From the NCBI GenBank assembly GCA_963751795.1, contig CAVVVI010000005.1, forward strand, positions 101,862 through 165,861: a DNA stretch of 64,000 bases, given 5' to 3'. Shown here piece by piece: positions 18,226-26,339 of the stretch. This DNA comes from BOG-908 sp963751795 (GTDB lineage Bacteria > Pseudomonadota > Alphaproteobacteria > Acetobacterales > Acetobacteraceae). A program made the position numbers and the translations under genes. The notes below the pieces were generated by a model, which made no database searches, was not told the DNA's origin, and was given only the letters and a program-made list of their open reading frames with translations. How positions within the stretch are numbered: position 1 is the stretch's first letter; the number at the start of each line of letters is the position of its first letter.

Positions 18226-18259
18226 TACACACCGGACAACGACCGCAAAGAGGACCGCC

Positions 18260-18586
18260 GTGGCTCAGCTCACCATCAAGATCAACGGCTACGCCTACAC
18301 CGTCGGCTGCGACGACGGCCAGGAGCGGCATCTGCTGCAGATGGCGGCCGACGTGGAAACCCGCATCGACAGCATCAAGGCGCTGGGCGGGCAGAGCGGC
18401 GAAAGCCGGCTGCTGGTGCTGGCCGCCCTGCTGATGGCCGACGAGCTGCACGACCAGAAGACGCTGCTGGCCAATCTGCAATCGGAGCTGACGCGCCTGC
18501 CCAAGGCCGAGGCGGAGAGCCGCCGCCGCCTGGCACGCCTTGCCGATCGCGCGGAAGAGATTGCGCAGGGGCTCGAGCAGACCTAG
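18260..18586 (+). CDS. zapA: Cell division protein ZapA
   Basis: A 108-residue FtsZ-ring-stabilising protein starting at GTG 18260. The globular N-terminus has VTIKINGYAYTVGC-like sequence and GQERHLLQMAADVETRI. It is followed by LVLAALLMADELHD and a long C-terminal coiled coil rich in Glu, Arg and Leu. ZapA forms tetramers that bundle FtsZ filaments at midcell. The gene is followed directly by a 6S RNA, the classical alphaproteobacterial arrangement. Confidence 0.93.
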   Translation: MAQLTIKINGYAYTVGCDDGQERHLLQMAADVETRIDSIKALGGQSGESRLLVLAALLMADELHDQKTLLANLQSELTRLPKAEAESRRRLARLADRAEEIAQGLEQT

Positions 18587-18596
18587 ATTGGGTGGG

Positions 18597-18749
18597 CGGA
18601 GCTGCTGGGTGCGTCAGGCAATTCATCCCCGGGGCCGATAAGCACTCCCTCGGGGGCTGGCGCTGTCGCGGTCTTGGCCGTGGTATCTGGTTCCCACCTG
18701 CACAAGCAGGCTCTGGGGGGTGAGACCGCCAACGGCTTTGGTGGCTCCG
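18597..18749 (+). ncRNA. ssrS: 6S RNA
   Basis: A 153-nt candidate directly downstream of zapA, where 6S RNA genes commonly lie. A closing stem CGGAGC / GCTCCG joins 18597-18602 to 18744-18749. The conserved 6S core is visible: CCCCGGGGCCGATAAGC on the 5' side (compare CCCCTGAGCCGATA in E. coli) with its partner CTCGGGGGC. 6S RNA mimics an open promoter and sequesters sigma-70 RNA polymerase. The ends are inferred from pairing and may be off by a few bases. Confidence 0.72.
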
Positions 18750-18760
18750 TACTTTTGCGA

Positions 18761-18884
18761 AGCAAGCAGTCCTTTTTTGAAAAAAAGGACCAAAAAACTT
18801 TTACTCCCTCGGACGCGCGCTGGCCGATTACGGCGCGACAGCGGAGTCAAAAGTCTTTTGCTTCTTTTCTTCAGAAAAGAGGAC
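18761..18884. repeat. Family A composite hairpin repeat, copy 2
   Basis: Opposite orientation to copy 1: the hairpin GTCCTTTTTT / AAAAAAGGAC comes first and the CTTCTTTTC-type hairpin last, with AAAAAACTTTT and AAAAGTCTTTTG as inner arms around about 45 variable bases. It ends exactly at the trmJ stop codon and follows the 6S RNA by about a dozen bases, so it could terminate both. Confidence 0.85.
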
Positions 18885-19670
18885 TTACTTCTCCTCCCTC
18901 CCCCGCTCCCGCCGCCCCAAAGCCAGCTCCGCCACAATCCCGTGCAGCGTGCGCAGCTCCTGCTCCGTCACCTCGCCGCGCTGGAACAAGTGGCGGATGT
19001 TGCGCACCATGCCCGGCCGTTTCGGCGCGTTGCGCAGGAAGCCGCACGCATCCAGCTGGTCGATCAGATGCGTCATGAATCCGTCCAGCTTGCCCTTGCT
19101 GGCGACCTTCGTCTCGTTGGTCATCAGCTCGCGCACCGGTGTCTCGTCCGTGGTCTGCCACCACTCGTAGGCCATCACCATCACGGCCTGCGCCAGGTTC
19201 AATGACGTGAAGGCCGGGTTCATCGGGTAGCGCACCAGCGCGTCGGCCTGCGCCATGTCGTCATTGTCCAGCCCGGCGCGCTCGGGGCCGAACAGCAGGC
19301 CGCAGCGCAGGCCGCGCATACAGATCTCGCGCAGTTCCGCCGCCGCGCCGCGCGCCGTCAGCACGGGTTTGACGATGTGGCGCGGCCGCGGGCAGGTGGC
19401 GAACACGTGGTGCAGGTCGGCCACCGCATCGGCCACCGTGTCGTGCAGCGTGAGCGCTTCGAGCACCCGTTGCGCCCCCGATGCGTTGCGCCAGGCGGCC
19501 GGCTGCGGCCAGCCGTCGCGGGGTGCCACCAGGCGCAGGTGGAACAGCCCGCCATTGCCCATGGCGCGCGCGACGGCGCCGATATTGTCGGCCAGTTGCG
19601 GGCGCACCAGGATGACAACGGGGCTGTTGCCGATCGGCTGGAGGTCGGCGCCCAGCTCCTTGCCGGTCAT
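18885..19670 (-). CDS. trmJ: tRNA (cytidine/uridine-2'-O-)-methyltransferase TrmJ
   Basis: SPOUT-class methyltransferase that modifies position 32 of certain tRNAs. It has 261 residues. Family blocks are VVILVRPQLADNIGAVARAM, the catalytic LFGPERAGLDNDDM and the knot-forming YPMNPAFTSLNLAQAVMVMAYE. The C-terminal third is the TrmJ-specific helical extension (KLDGFMTHLIDQLDACGF). cysS lies 18 bp upstream on the same strand, so the two are probably co-transcribed. Confidence 0.93.
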   Translation of the reverse strand: MTGKELGADLQPIGNSPVVILVRPQLADNIGAVARAMGNGGLFHLRLVAPRDGWPQPAAWRNASGAQRVLEALTLHDTVADAVADLHHVFATCPRPRHIVKPVLTARGAAAELREICMRGLRCGLLFGPERAGLDNDDMAQADALVRYPMNPAFTSLNLAQAVMVMAYEWWQTTDETPVRELMTNETKVASKGKLDGFMTHLIDQLDACGFLRNAPKRPGMVRNIRHLFQRGEVTEQELRTLHGIVAELALGRRERGREEK

Positions 19671-19688
19671 CGTGCGGCTGCCATGGCG

Positions 19689-21062
19689 TCAGACACGCCG
19701 CCACGTGGTGCCGCCGGCGCCATCCTCCATCACCACGCCACGCGCGAGCCATTCCTGCCGGATGGCATCGGCCCGCGCGTAATCCTTGGCCTTGCGGGCG
19801 GCCAGGCGTTCGGCCACCGCCGCCTCGATGCGCTCCGGCGTGGCATCGGCGTCGGCGCCCGGCTCCGTGGCGGCCACGCGCCCGAAATGCGCGTCCGGGC
19901 TGCGCTGCAACAGCCCGAGCAGCGCGCCGGACGCGCGCAGATCGGCGGCGGCCTGGGCGTCGCCGGCCAGCGCCGCGTCGGCCAGCACGCGCAGTGCGGC
20001 GATCGCGCCCGGCGTATTCAAATCGTCGCACAGCGCTTCCATCACACCGGCCGCGACGCGCCCCGCATCGGTGGGCGGCGTGCGTTCCAGCGCGCGGTAG
20101 AAGCGGTCGATCTCCTGCCGTGCCGCGGCCAGCGCGGTATCGGTAAAATCCAGCAGCGCGCGGTAATGCGTGCGCAGGATCAGCAGGCGCACCGCCTCGG
20201 CCGGCGCGTGGGCCAGCACGTCGCGCAGCGTGCGGAAATTGCCCAGGCTTTTGGACATCTTCTCGCCGCCCACCTGCAACATGCCGTTATGCAGCCACAC
20301 GCGCGCGAAATCGCTGCCTGGATAGGCGCACAGGCTCTGCGCGCGTTCGTTCTCGTGGTGCGGAAACAGCAGATCCGTGCCGCCGCCATGAATGTCGAAG
20401 CTTTCGCCGAGATAGCGCCGCGCCATGGCACTGCATTCGATATGCCAGCCCGGCCGCCCGATCCCCCACGGGCTGTCCCACCCCGGCAGCCCCGGCGGGC
20501 TCGGCTTCCACAGCACGAAGTCGCCCGGATCCTGCTTGTAGGATGCCACCTCCACCCGCGCGCCCGCCAGCAGCTCCTCCGGCGCGCGGCCCGACAGCGC
20601 GCCGTATTGCGCAAAGCTCGCCACACGGAACAGCACGTGGCCTTCGGCCGCATAGGCGTGCCCGCCGGCGATCAGCCGTTCGGCCAGGGCCACCATTTCG
20701 GCAATATGCGCGGTGGCCCTCGGCTCGATGTCGGGCGGCAGGTTGCCGATCGCCGCCATGTCGGCGTGGTATTCGACCGTGGTGCGCGCGGTCAGCGCGT
20801 CGATCGGCTCACCCCGCTCGGCCGCGCGCGCCGAAATCTTGTCGTCGATATCGGTGATATTGCGCACATAGGTGACGCGCCGGAAGCACGCGCGCAGCAG
20901 CCGCGCTACCACGTCGAACACCACGGTGGAGCGCACGTTGCCCAGATGCGGCAGGTCGTACACGGTGGGCCCGCACACATACATGCGCACGTGCTCCGGG
21001 TCGGCCGGGATGAAGCGCACCCGGCTACGGCTGGCCGTGTCGTGGAAGTGGATCTCGGGCAT
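19689..21062 (-). CDS. cysS: Cysteinyl-tRNA synthetase
   Basis: Class I synthetase of 457 residues. The zinc and signature region MYVCGPTVYDLPHLGNVR is at residues 27-44, with HLGN in place of HIGH as is common in CysRS. The second half has GWHIECSAM, the zinc-binding GGGTDLLFPHHENERAQS and the KMSKS loop GGEKMSKSLGNF. The C-terminal anticodon-binding helices are complete. It is an essential translation enzyme and lies just upstream of trmJ. Confidence 0.97.
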   Translation of the reverse strand: MPEIHFHDTASRSRVRFIPADPEHVRMYVCGPTVYDLPHLGNVRSTVVFDVVARLLRACFRRVTYVRNITDIDDKISARAAERGEPIDALTARTTVEYHADMAAIGNLPPDIEPRATAHIAEMVALAERLIAGGHAYAAEGHVLFRVASFAQYGALSGRAPEELLAGARVEVASYKQDPGDFVLWKPSPPGLPGWDSPWGIGRPGWHIECSAMARRYLGESFDIHGGGTDLLFPHHENERAQSLCAYPGSDFARVWLHNGMLQVGGEKMSKSLGNFRTLRDVLAHAPAEAVRLLILRTHYRALLDFTDTALAAARQEIDRFYRALERTPPTDAGRVAAGVMEALCDDLNTPGAIAALRVLADAALAGDAQAAADLRASGALLGLLQRSPDAHFGRVAATEPGADADATPERIEAAVAERLAARKAKDYARADAIRQEWLARGVVMEDGAGGTTWRRV

Positions 21063-21132
21063 AGCGGCTTGTCGGAAATCGCAGGCCGGCAGGCAAGGCC
21101 CTACGCCGCGCCTTACCGCCGCCAGCGCCGGA

Positions 21133-21597
21133 TCAGTGCGCCATCGCCGGCGGCGGATCCGGCACGCCGATATCGATCAGGCCGCGCCAGGCGCCCTGCG
21201 CATCCTTGCGCCACACCGTCACATACTGGCCGGTGACCATGGCGCCCGTGCTGCCTTTCCGGGTAATCGACCACACGCCCATGGTCACGCCCATATCGCC
21301 GCCCTTGCTGCCCCAGGCCTGCTGCGCGCTCCAGTGCAGCGCGGTCGGGTCGGGTGCCGCGCCGCCCATGGCCGTGTAGATCGCGGCCGCCCCGCGCGTG
21401 GGCTTGCCGTGGCCGGTGAACGCCAGCCCGTCCACCGGATCCATGAAATCGCGGAAGGCCGCCGCCGCGCCATGCGCCGCGGCATCGCGGGCGAAGGCGG
21501 CGTCGGCGGCGCGCACCGCCTCGGCCGTCTGCGCCGCCTCATCGGCCAGCGCGGGGCCGGCAACCAGCAGACAGCCCACCAGAAGCATGGTTCGCAT
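21133..21597 (-). CDS. Secreted SnoaL/DUF4440-like protein
   Basis: A 154-residue exported protein. The ATG at 21597 starts a signal peptide (MLLVGCLLVAGPALA). The mature part looks like the NTF2/SnoaL fold: an initial helix with ADAAFARDAAAHGAAAAFRDFM, then beta strands including GVWSITRKG, GQYVTVWRKD and GAWRGLIDIG. Proteins of this type bind or turn over small molecules in a cone-shaped cavity; no substrate can be suggested. It is upstream of cysS on the same strand but separated by about 70 bp. Confidence 0.72.
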   Translation of the reverse strand: MRTMLLVGCLLVAGPALADEAAQTAEAVRAADAAFARDAAAHGAAAAFRDFMDPVDGLAFTGHGKPTRGAAAIYTAMGGAAPDPTALHWSAQQAWGSKGGDMGVTMGVWSITRKGSTGAMVTGQYVTVWRKDAQGAWRGLIDIGVPDPPPAMAH

Positions 21598-21702
21598 GCG
21601 CGTCGCTCCTTCGTTCTGGCCGCATCCTGCCACCCGCCGCCGGCAGCGCCAATCCGGCCCGCACATTGACAGTCCAGGCCCGCCGCACTAGCTCAGTTAA
21701 GA

Positions 21703-22989
21703 ATGGCTCGCATTTGCGCGGACGCCGGAGCACCGCCTTTGCTGAACCAGGCCATCCGCCCCAAAGCCTCTCGCCTTGCCCGCGCGCTGGCGGTGTTCGG
21801 CCCCGGCCTCGTCGTCATGCTGGCCGATACCGATGTCGGCAGCATCATCACCGCGGGCCAAAGCGGCGTGCAGTTCGGCTATCGCCTGCTCGGCCAGCAG
21901 CTCATCCTGGTGCCCATCCTGTATATGGTGCAGGAGCTGACGGTGCGGCTGGGCATCTTCACCGGCCGCGGCCATGGCGAGCTGATCGCCGCCACCTTCG
22001 GCCGCTTCTGGGCCTGGGTGTCGGTGATCGGCCTGTCGGTGGCCACCGCCGGGGCGGTGCTCACCGAACTCTCCGGCGTGGCCGGCGTGGGCGAGCTGTA
22101 CGGCGCGCCGCGCGCCGCCACGCTGGCGCTCGCGGTGGTCTGCCTGCTGGCCGTGGTGCTCACCGGCTCGTATCGCCGGGTGGAACGCGCGGCCATCGCC
22201 GTGGGGCTGTTCGAGTTCGCCTTCTTCTACGTCGCCTGGGCGGCCCACCCCAGCCTGGGTGCCATGGCACGCGGCGCCGTCAGCATCCCCTGGCACAATG
22301 CCGACTACCTGTATCTGTCGGCGGCCAATATCGGTGCGGTGATCATGCCGTGGATGGTGTTCTACCAGCAATCGGCCATCGCCGACAAAAAGCTGCTGCC
22401 CGAGCACTACGCCGCCGCGCGCTGGGATACCGCGGCCGGCGCGCTGCTGACGCAGCTGGTGATGGCCGCCGTGCTGATTGCCTGTGCGGCCACCATCGGC
22501 GCCAAGAACCCGCAGGCCAGCCTCTCCACCGTCGGCGAGATGAGCCAGGCGCTCACACCGTTCCTGGGCCAGGGCGCCGGCCGGCTTGTCTTCTCCCTCG
22601 GCGTGCTCGGCGCCGGGCTGGTGGCGGCCATCGTCGCCTCGCTGGCGCTGGCCTGGGGCGTGGGCGAGGTGGCCGGCTATCGGCGCTCGCTGGAACTGCG
22701 GCCGCTGCAGGCCGGATGGTTCTACGGCGTCTATGCCGTCAGCGTGGTGGCCGGCGCCGTGCTGGTGGGCGTATGGCCCAACCTGGTCAGCCTCAACGTG
22801 GGCGTGCAGGTGATGAACGCGCTGCTGCTGCCGTTGGTGCTGGGCTTCCTCATCGCCCTAGCCGTGTACAGCCTGCCGCCGGCCATCAGGCTGCGCGGCT
22901 GGTACCTCGGCATGGTGATCGTGGTGGCTACCCTCACCACCGGGCTCGGCGTGTTCGGCGGGCTGCAGGGCACGGGCCTGTTCCATTAG
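21703..22989 (+). CDS. Divergent NRAMP-family metal transporter
   Basis: A 428-residue polytopic membrane protein of the NRAMP superfamily. The first helix carries GLVVMLADTDVGSIITAGQ where canonical MntH has a DPGN metal-binding motif. The sixth helix reads IGAVIMPWMVFY, keeping the Ala and Met of the usual substrate site but replacing the following His with Trp. Remaining helices and the loop QELTVRLGIFTGRGHGEL are typical of the wider family. The canonical mntH of this genome is at 28.1-29.4 kb, so this paralogue probably has a different substrate. ATG 21703 is used as start; a later TTG is possible. No regulator is adjacent. Confidence 0.83.
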   Translation: MARICADAGAPPLLNQAIRPKASRLARALAVFGPGLVVMLADTDVGSIITAGQSGVQFGYRLLGQQLILVPILYMVQELTVRLGIFTGRGHGELIAATFGRFWAWVSVIGLSVATAGAVLTELSGVAGVGELYGAPRAATLALAVVCLLAVVLTGSYRRVERAAIAVGLFEFAFFYVAWAAHPSLGAMARGAVSIPWHNADYLYLSAANIGAVIMPWMVFYQQSAIADKKLLPEHYAAARWDTAAGALLTQLVMAAVLIACAATIGAKNPQASLSTVGEMSQALTPFLGQGAGRLVFSLGVLGAGLVAAIVASLALAWGVGEVAGYRRSLELRPLQAGWFYGVYAVSVVAGAVLVGVWPNLVSLNVGVQVMNALLLPLVLGFLIALAVYSLPPAIRLRGWYLGMVIVVATLTTGLGVFGGLQGTGLFH

Positions 22990-23009
22990 CCGCGTGCGCC
23001 TGCCCCTTC

Positions 23010-24140
23010 CTACAGCTCGCGGAACTTCCTGTTCAGGTCGAACTCCCGGGTCGTGACGTAGCTCTCGATCGCGCCCAGCCGCTGATCCAGCCGCGCCATG
23101 GCGTCCGACAGCGCAAGCACCGCCGGGTTGCCCGGCGCCTGCACCGGCCCGCGGCGCAGGCTCGCCAACCCGCCCGGCCGGCGCATGATCCGCCAGAAGA
23201 TGATCGTCACCAGCCCCAGCAGCGCCGCGATCAGCAGCGGCTCCAGCGACGCCGAGTGGCCAGGCCTGCCCGCCCTGCCGGCCTCGGGCTCGGCATCATC
23301 GAGCTTGCCGGCAATCGCGCTGAGCGCGGTGCGCATGGCGTTGGCGCCGCCCAGGCTGACGCTGCCGTCGCCCTGCGCCGTGTGCTCGAACCGCCCGCTG
23401 ACGCTGGCCAGGCGCACGTCGCTGCTGTCGTTGGCCTCCACATCGGCGTCGCCCACCGCGGCTGCCACCGTCAGATCGCCCGAGCCCCGCACGCGCGCCC
23501 GCAGCGTGCCGATCCGCCCGGCGCCCAGCAGCATGTCGCCCGAGCCGTTGGCCTCGATGGTCACCGCGTCGGCCGCCATGGCACCGATGGTCAGGTCACC
23601 CGAACCCGTCGTTTTGACGACCAGCGGGCCGTGCACCTGGCCGATTCGCACGTCCCCGCTGCCGGCGTTGTCGATGGTGACGGGCCCGTCCACCGTGCCG
23701 AGCCTGGCATCGCCATCGGCGCGCACGACCAGCACCACGCTGCCCGCCCGCCCGGCCACCAGGTTGCCGCTGCCGTTCAGCGCGGCCACCAGCGGCGCCC
23801 GCAAGTCGCCGATTTTCACGTCGCCGTCGCCGGTCGCGGTCAGCGTCACCTGGGTGTCGGGCGAGACGTCGATCTGCAGCGGGCCGGCGCCATCGCCGCA
23901 GGCCGAGGTTCCCACCACCACCGCCGGTCCGCTGACGACCGAGAGGCACGACAATCCCGCCTCCATGCCGAGGCGGATCTGGCCGGACAGCGCCGCGTCG
24001 GTGGCGATGACCACGTCCTCCGCCATGTTCGTGCTCAACACGAGCTGACGCCCGGCCACCAGCCGGCTCTCCGCCGCGGCCGGCGCGATCGCCAGCCCGG
24101 CCAGCGCCAGGCCCGCGCAGAGCCGTGCGATGCGCGCCAT
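23010..24140 (-). CDS. Exported GIN-domain-like (DUF2807-type) protein with C-terminal membrane anchor
   Basis: A 376-residue protein whose ATG at 24140 overlaps the stop of the PspB-like gene, so translation is coupled. A signal peptide (LCAGLALAGLAIAPAAA) leads into a repetitive beta-helix-like region with recurrent GSGD and DGDV units (GSGNLVAG, GSGDVRIG, GSGDLTIG, GSGDMLLG, GSGDLTVA), as in putative auto-transporter adhesin head domains. Near residue 290 a hydrophobic helix (LLIAALLGLVTIIFWRI) anchors it, and the cytoplasmic tail ends in a coiled-coil-prone ALSDAMARLDQRLGAIESY. Its function is unknown; the coupling suggests a joint envelope-stress role with its partner. Confidence 0.75.
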   Translation of the reverse strand: MARIARLCAGLALAGLAIAPAAAESRLVAGRQLVLSTNMAEDVVIATDAALSGQIRLGMEAGLSCLSVVSGPAVVVGTSACGDGAGPLQIDVSPDTQVTLTATGDGDVKIGDLRAPLVAALNGSGNLVAGRAGSVVLVVRADGDARLGTVDGPVTIDNAGSGDVRIGQVHGPLVVKTTGSGDLTIGAMAADAVTIEANGSGDMLLGAGRIGTLRARVRGSGDLTVAAAVGDADVEANDSSDVRLASVSGRFEHTAQGDGSVSLGGANAMRTALSAIAGKLDDAEPEAGRAGRPGHSASLEPLLIAALLGLVTIIFWRIMRRPGGLASLRRGPVQAPGNPAVLALSDAMARLDQRLGAIESYVTTREFDLNRKFREL

Positions 24141-24364
24141 CACGCGCGGACCCGGGCGCGCCAGCCAGGCGCGTCCTCGTCCAGCAGGCGCTCCAGGCTT
24201 TCCACGCGCTGCTCGAGGCGCCGCGCCGTGTCCATGGCGCGGTCCAGCGCCGTCTGATCGGGCGCGGCGAGCCCGACAGCTGCACCGCCCTGGCCGCGGT
24301 AATGCGCGCGCACCGCCGTCAGGGCGATCACGAACGTGAAGATGACGACTAGGTCCCAATTCAT
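24140..24364 (-). CDS. PspB-like small membrane protein
   Basis: A 74-residue protein starting at ATG 24364. One N-terminal transmembrane helix (LVVIFTFVIALTAV) is followed by a helical cytoplasmic tail ending in ARRLEQRVESLERLLDEDAPGW. That tail closely resembles the C-terminal signature of phage-shock protein B (RMEERIRTLERILD). PspB with PspC senses inner-membrane stress in enterobacteria. No pspA, pspC or pspF is in the window. Its stop overlaps the start of the downstream adhesin-head-type gene, suggesting a two-protein unit. Confidence 0.72.
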   Translation of the reverse strand: MNWDLVVIFTFVIALTAVRAHYRGQGGAAVGLAAPDQTALDRAMDTARRLEQRVESLERLLDEDAPGWRARVRA

Positions 24365-24521
24365 GGCCAACGCCTCGCCCGAAAAGCGTGCAGTTCCGCA
24401 CGCAGGACATATCGTTAGCATCCGCTGTGCCACGCCGTCAGCCTCGGCCGCACAGGGCGCGGCAGCGGCAATGTCAGCGTCGCACGCCAGAATGTGGCGC
24501 GTCAGGATAGAGTGTGGCCGG

Positions 24522-25853
24522 CTAGATGCTGCCCAGGCGCAGCCGCGTGGCGGCGCGTTCGCGGCCGATCAGCGGCAGCAGTGCCGTCATCTCCGGCCCG
24601 TGCTCCTCGCCGGTCAGCGCCAGGCGCAGCGGCTGGAACAGATTGCGGCCCTTGCGGCCGGTCAGCGTGCGCAGCGTCTCGGTCCAGCCGGGCCAGGTCG
24701 CGGCGTCCCACGGCTCCGGCGGCAGATGCACCAGCGCGTCGCGCAGGTAATCGCCCTGCCCGTCCAGCACCGGCGGCACCAGCTCCCCGGCCACCACGTT
24801 CCACCAGTGGCGCGCCTCGCTCAGCATGTCGAGATTGCCGCGGATCGCCTCCCAGAACGCCGGCGTGGCACTGGCCGGCAATCGCTCGTGCACGCTTTCG
24901 AAGCTGGCGCCGTGCAGCACGCGGCGGTTCAGCGCCAGCAGCTGCCGCACATCGAACCGCGCCGGCGAGCGCGACACGCGCGAGAGGTCGTGCGTGGCGG
25001 CCAGCGCATCCAGGCCGGCCACCTCCGGCGAGTCGCTGGTGCCGAGCCGCGCCAGATAGGCCACGATCGCCGCCGGCTCCACGCCATCCTGCCGCAACGC
25101 GCGCAGCGACAGCCCGTCCAGCCGCTTTGAGAGCTTGCCGCCATCCGAATCGATCAGCAGCGGCAGGTGCGCGAACGTCAGACGCGACGGGTTGAAGTCC
25201 AGCGCCGAAAAGATGTCGAGCTGCACGCCGGTGTTGGTGATGTGGTCCTCGCCGCGGATGACGTGGCTCACCTGGCTGTCGATGTCGTCCACCACGCTGG
25301 TGAAGGTGTACAGATACGTGCCGTCGGCCCGCACCAGCACCGGGTCCGACACCGCCTGCAGCTTCACGTTGCGGCGGCCCAGCACGAGGTCGGTCCATTC
25401 GACGGTGGCGTCCGACAGCTTGAAGCGCCAATACGGCGTCTTGCCGTTGGCCTCGGCCTGGGCGCGCTGCTCCGGCGTCAGCTTCAGCATCGCCCGGTCG
25501 TACACCGGTGCCAGGCCACGCTTCAGCCTTGCGTCGCGCTTGAAGCGCAGCTCCTCCTCGCTTTCGAAACACGGGTACAGCCGGCCGGAAGCGCGCAGCC
25601 GCTCGGCTGCCGCATCATACAGGGCCAGATGCTCGCGCTGGCGGAACGTCGCATCCCACGCAATGCCGAGCCAGGCCAGGTCCTGCGCGATCGCCTGCTC
25701 GTATTCGGGCCTGGAGCGCTCGGCATCGGTATCGTCCAGCCGCAGCAGGAAACTGGCGCCATGCCGTCGCGCGAACAGCGCGTTGGCGAGTGCCACGCGC
25801 GTGTTGCCGACGTGCAAAAAGCCTGTGGGGCTGGGGGCGAAGCGAACGCGCAT
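24522..25853 (-). CDS. gltX: Glutamyl-tRNA synthetase
   Basis: Class I synthetase of 443 residues. The signature FAPSPTGFLHVGNTR is at residues 5-19, where the second His of HIGH is Asn; this HVGN form occurs in other alphaproteobacterial GluRS enzymes. The KMSKS equivalent is GGKLSKRLDG. LRLDDTDAERS and VIRGEDHITNT complete the catalytic core, and the C-terminal helical domain is the short alphaproteobacterial type. The start codon immediately follows the stop of the upstream gene (TAGATG), indicating coupling. Whether it charges both tRNA-Glu and tRNA-Gln cannot be judged here. Confidence 0.95.
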   Translation of the reverse strand: MRVRFAPSPTGFLHVGNTRVALANALFARRHGASFLLRLDDTDAERSRPEYEQAIAQDLAWLGIAWDATFRQREHLALYDAAAERLRASGRLYPCFESEEELRFKRDARLKRGLAPVYDRAMLKLTPEQRAQAEANGKTPYWRFKLSDATVEWTDLVLGRRNVKLQAVSDPVLVRADGTYLYTFTSVVDDIDSQVSHVIRGEDHITNTGVQLDIFSALDFNPSRLTFAHLPLLIDSDGGKLSKRLDGLSLRALRQDGVEPAAIVAYLARLGTSDSPEVAGLDALAATHDLSRVSRSPARFDVRQLLALNRRVLHGASFESVHERLPASATPAFWEAIRGNLDMLSEARHWWNVVAGELVPPVLDGQGDYLRDALVHLPPEPWDAATWPGWTETLRTLTGRKGRNLFQPLRLALTGEEHGPEMTALLPLIGRERAATRLRLGSI

Positions 25854-26204
25854 CTAATCGTCTTCCCTGCGGGGATCGAGCACGCGCCAGTCGCGCTCCT
25901 CGGCACGTGCCGGCTGTTCGGAGAAATGCGCAAGCTCGTTGGCGCTGCGCCAGCCATCGTCGGGCGCATCCAAAACCTGCGCGTCCTCGCCGAACGCGAA
26001 CCACGCCGCAAGCACGTCGCGCGGCGCCAGCCCCGGGGCGCGGCACAGCTCCATGCTGTCGCGCACATAGGCGCGGGCAAAGGCGTTGGCCTGCATCAAC
26101 GTCGGAAAGCCGCGCACGTCTTCTACGATGTTGTCTTCGGCGCCGCCGGACATGTCCAGGATACGGACTTTCCAGCCTTCGGCTGGGGCGAAGAGGTCAG
26201 ACAC
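25854..26204 (-). CDS. Conserved hypothetical protein coupled to gltX
   Basis: A 116-residue acidic protein with no family I recognise. It begins with GWKVRILDMSGGAEDNIVED and has a central helix MQANAFARAYVRDSMELCR. It is predicted soluble, with no signal peptide or membrane helix. Its stop codon touches the gltX ATG, so it is probably co-translated with the synthetase. Upstream lies a family A repeat and then nadE. Confidence 0.68.
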   Translation of the reverse strand: MSDLFAPAEGWKVRILDMSGGAEDNIVEDVRGFPTLMQANAFARAYVRDSMELCRAPGLAPRDVLAAWFAFGEDAQVLDAPDDGWRSANELAHFSEQPARAEERDWRVLDPRREDD

Positions 26205-26210
26205 GGGGAG

Positions 26211-26337
26211 AAAGGCCTTCTTTTTTGCAAAAAAGAAGCAAAAAACTCTTGCTCCCTGACGGACGGCTCCCTGGAAGCGCGCGCTTCGTAGATAAAAGTT
26301 TTTTGTTTCTTTTTTTCAAAAAAGAAAGCCTTCCTTC
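26211..26337. repeat. Family A composite hairpin repeat, copy 3
   Basis: A CTTCTTTTTTG / CAAAAAAGAAG hairpin opens the element and a TTTCTTTTTTTC / AAAAAAGAAA-type hairpin closes it, with AAAAAACTCTTG and AAAAGTTTTTTG as inner arms around a variable centre. It ends two bases before the nadE stop codon. Confidence 0.85.
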
Positions 26338-26339
26338 CT

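Noticed and set aside
24522..25853. The HVGN motif of GltX as a missing catalytic residue
   Set aside because: Asn in place of the last His of HIGH occurs in other alphaproteobacterial GluRS proteins and does not imply loss of function.
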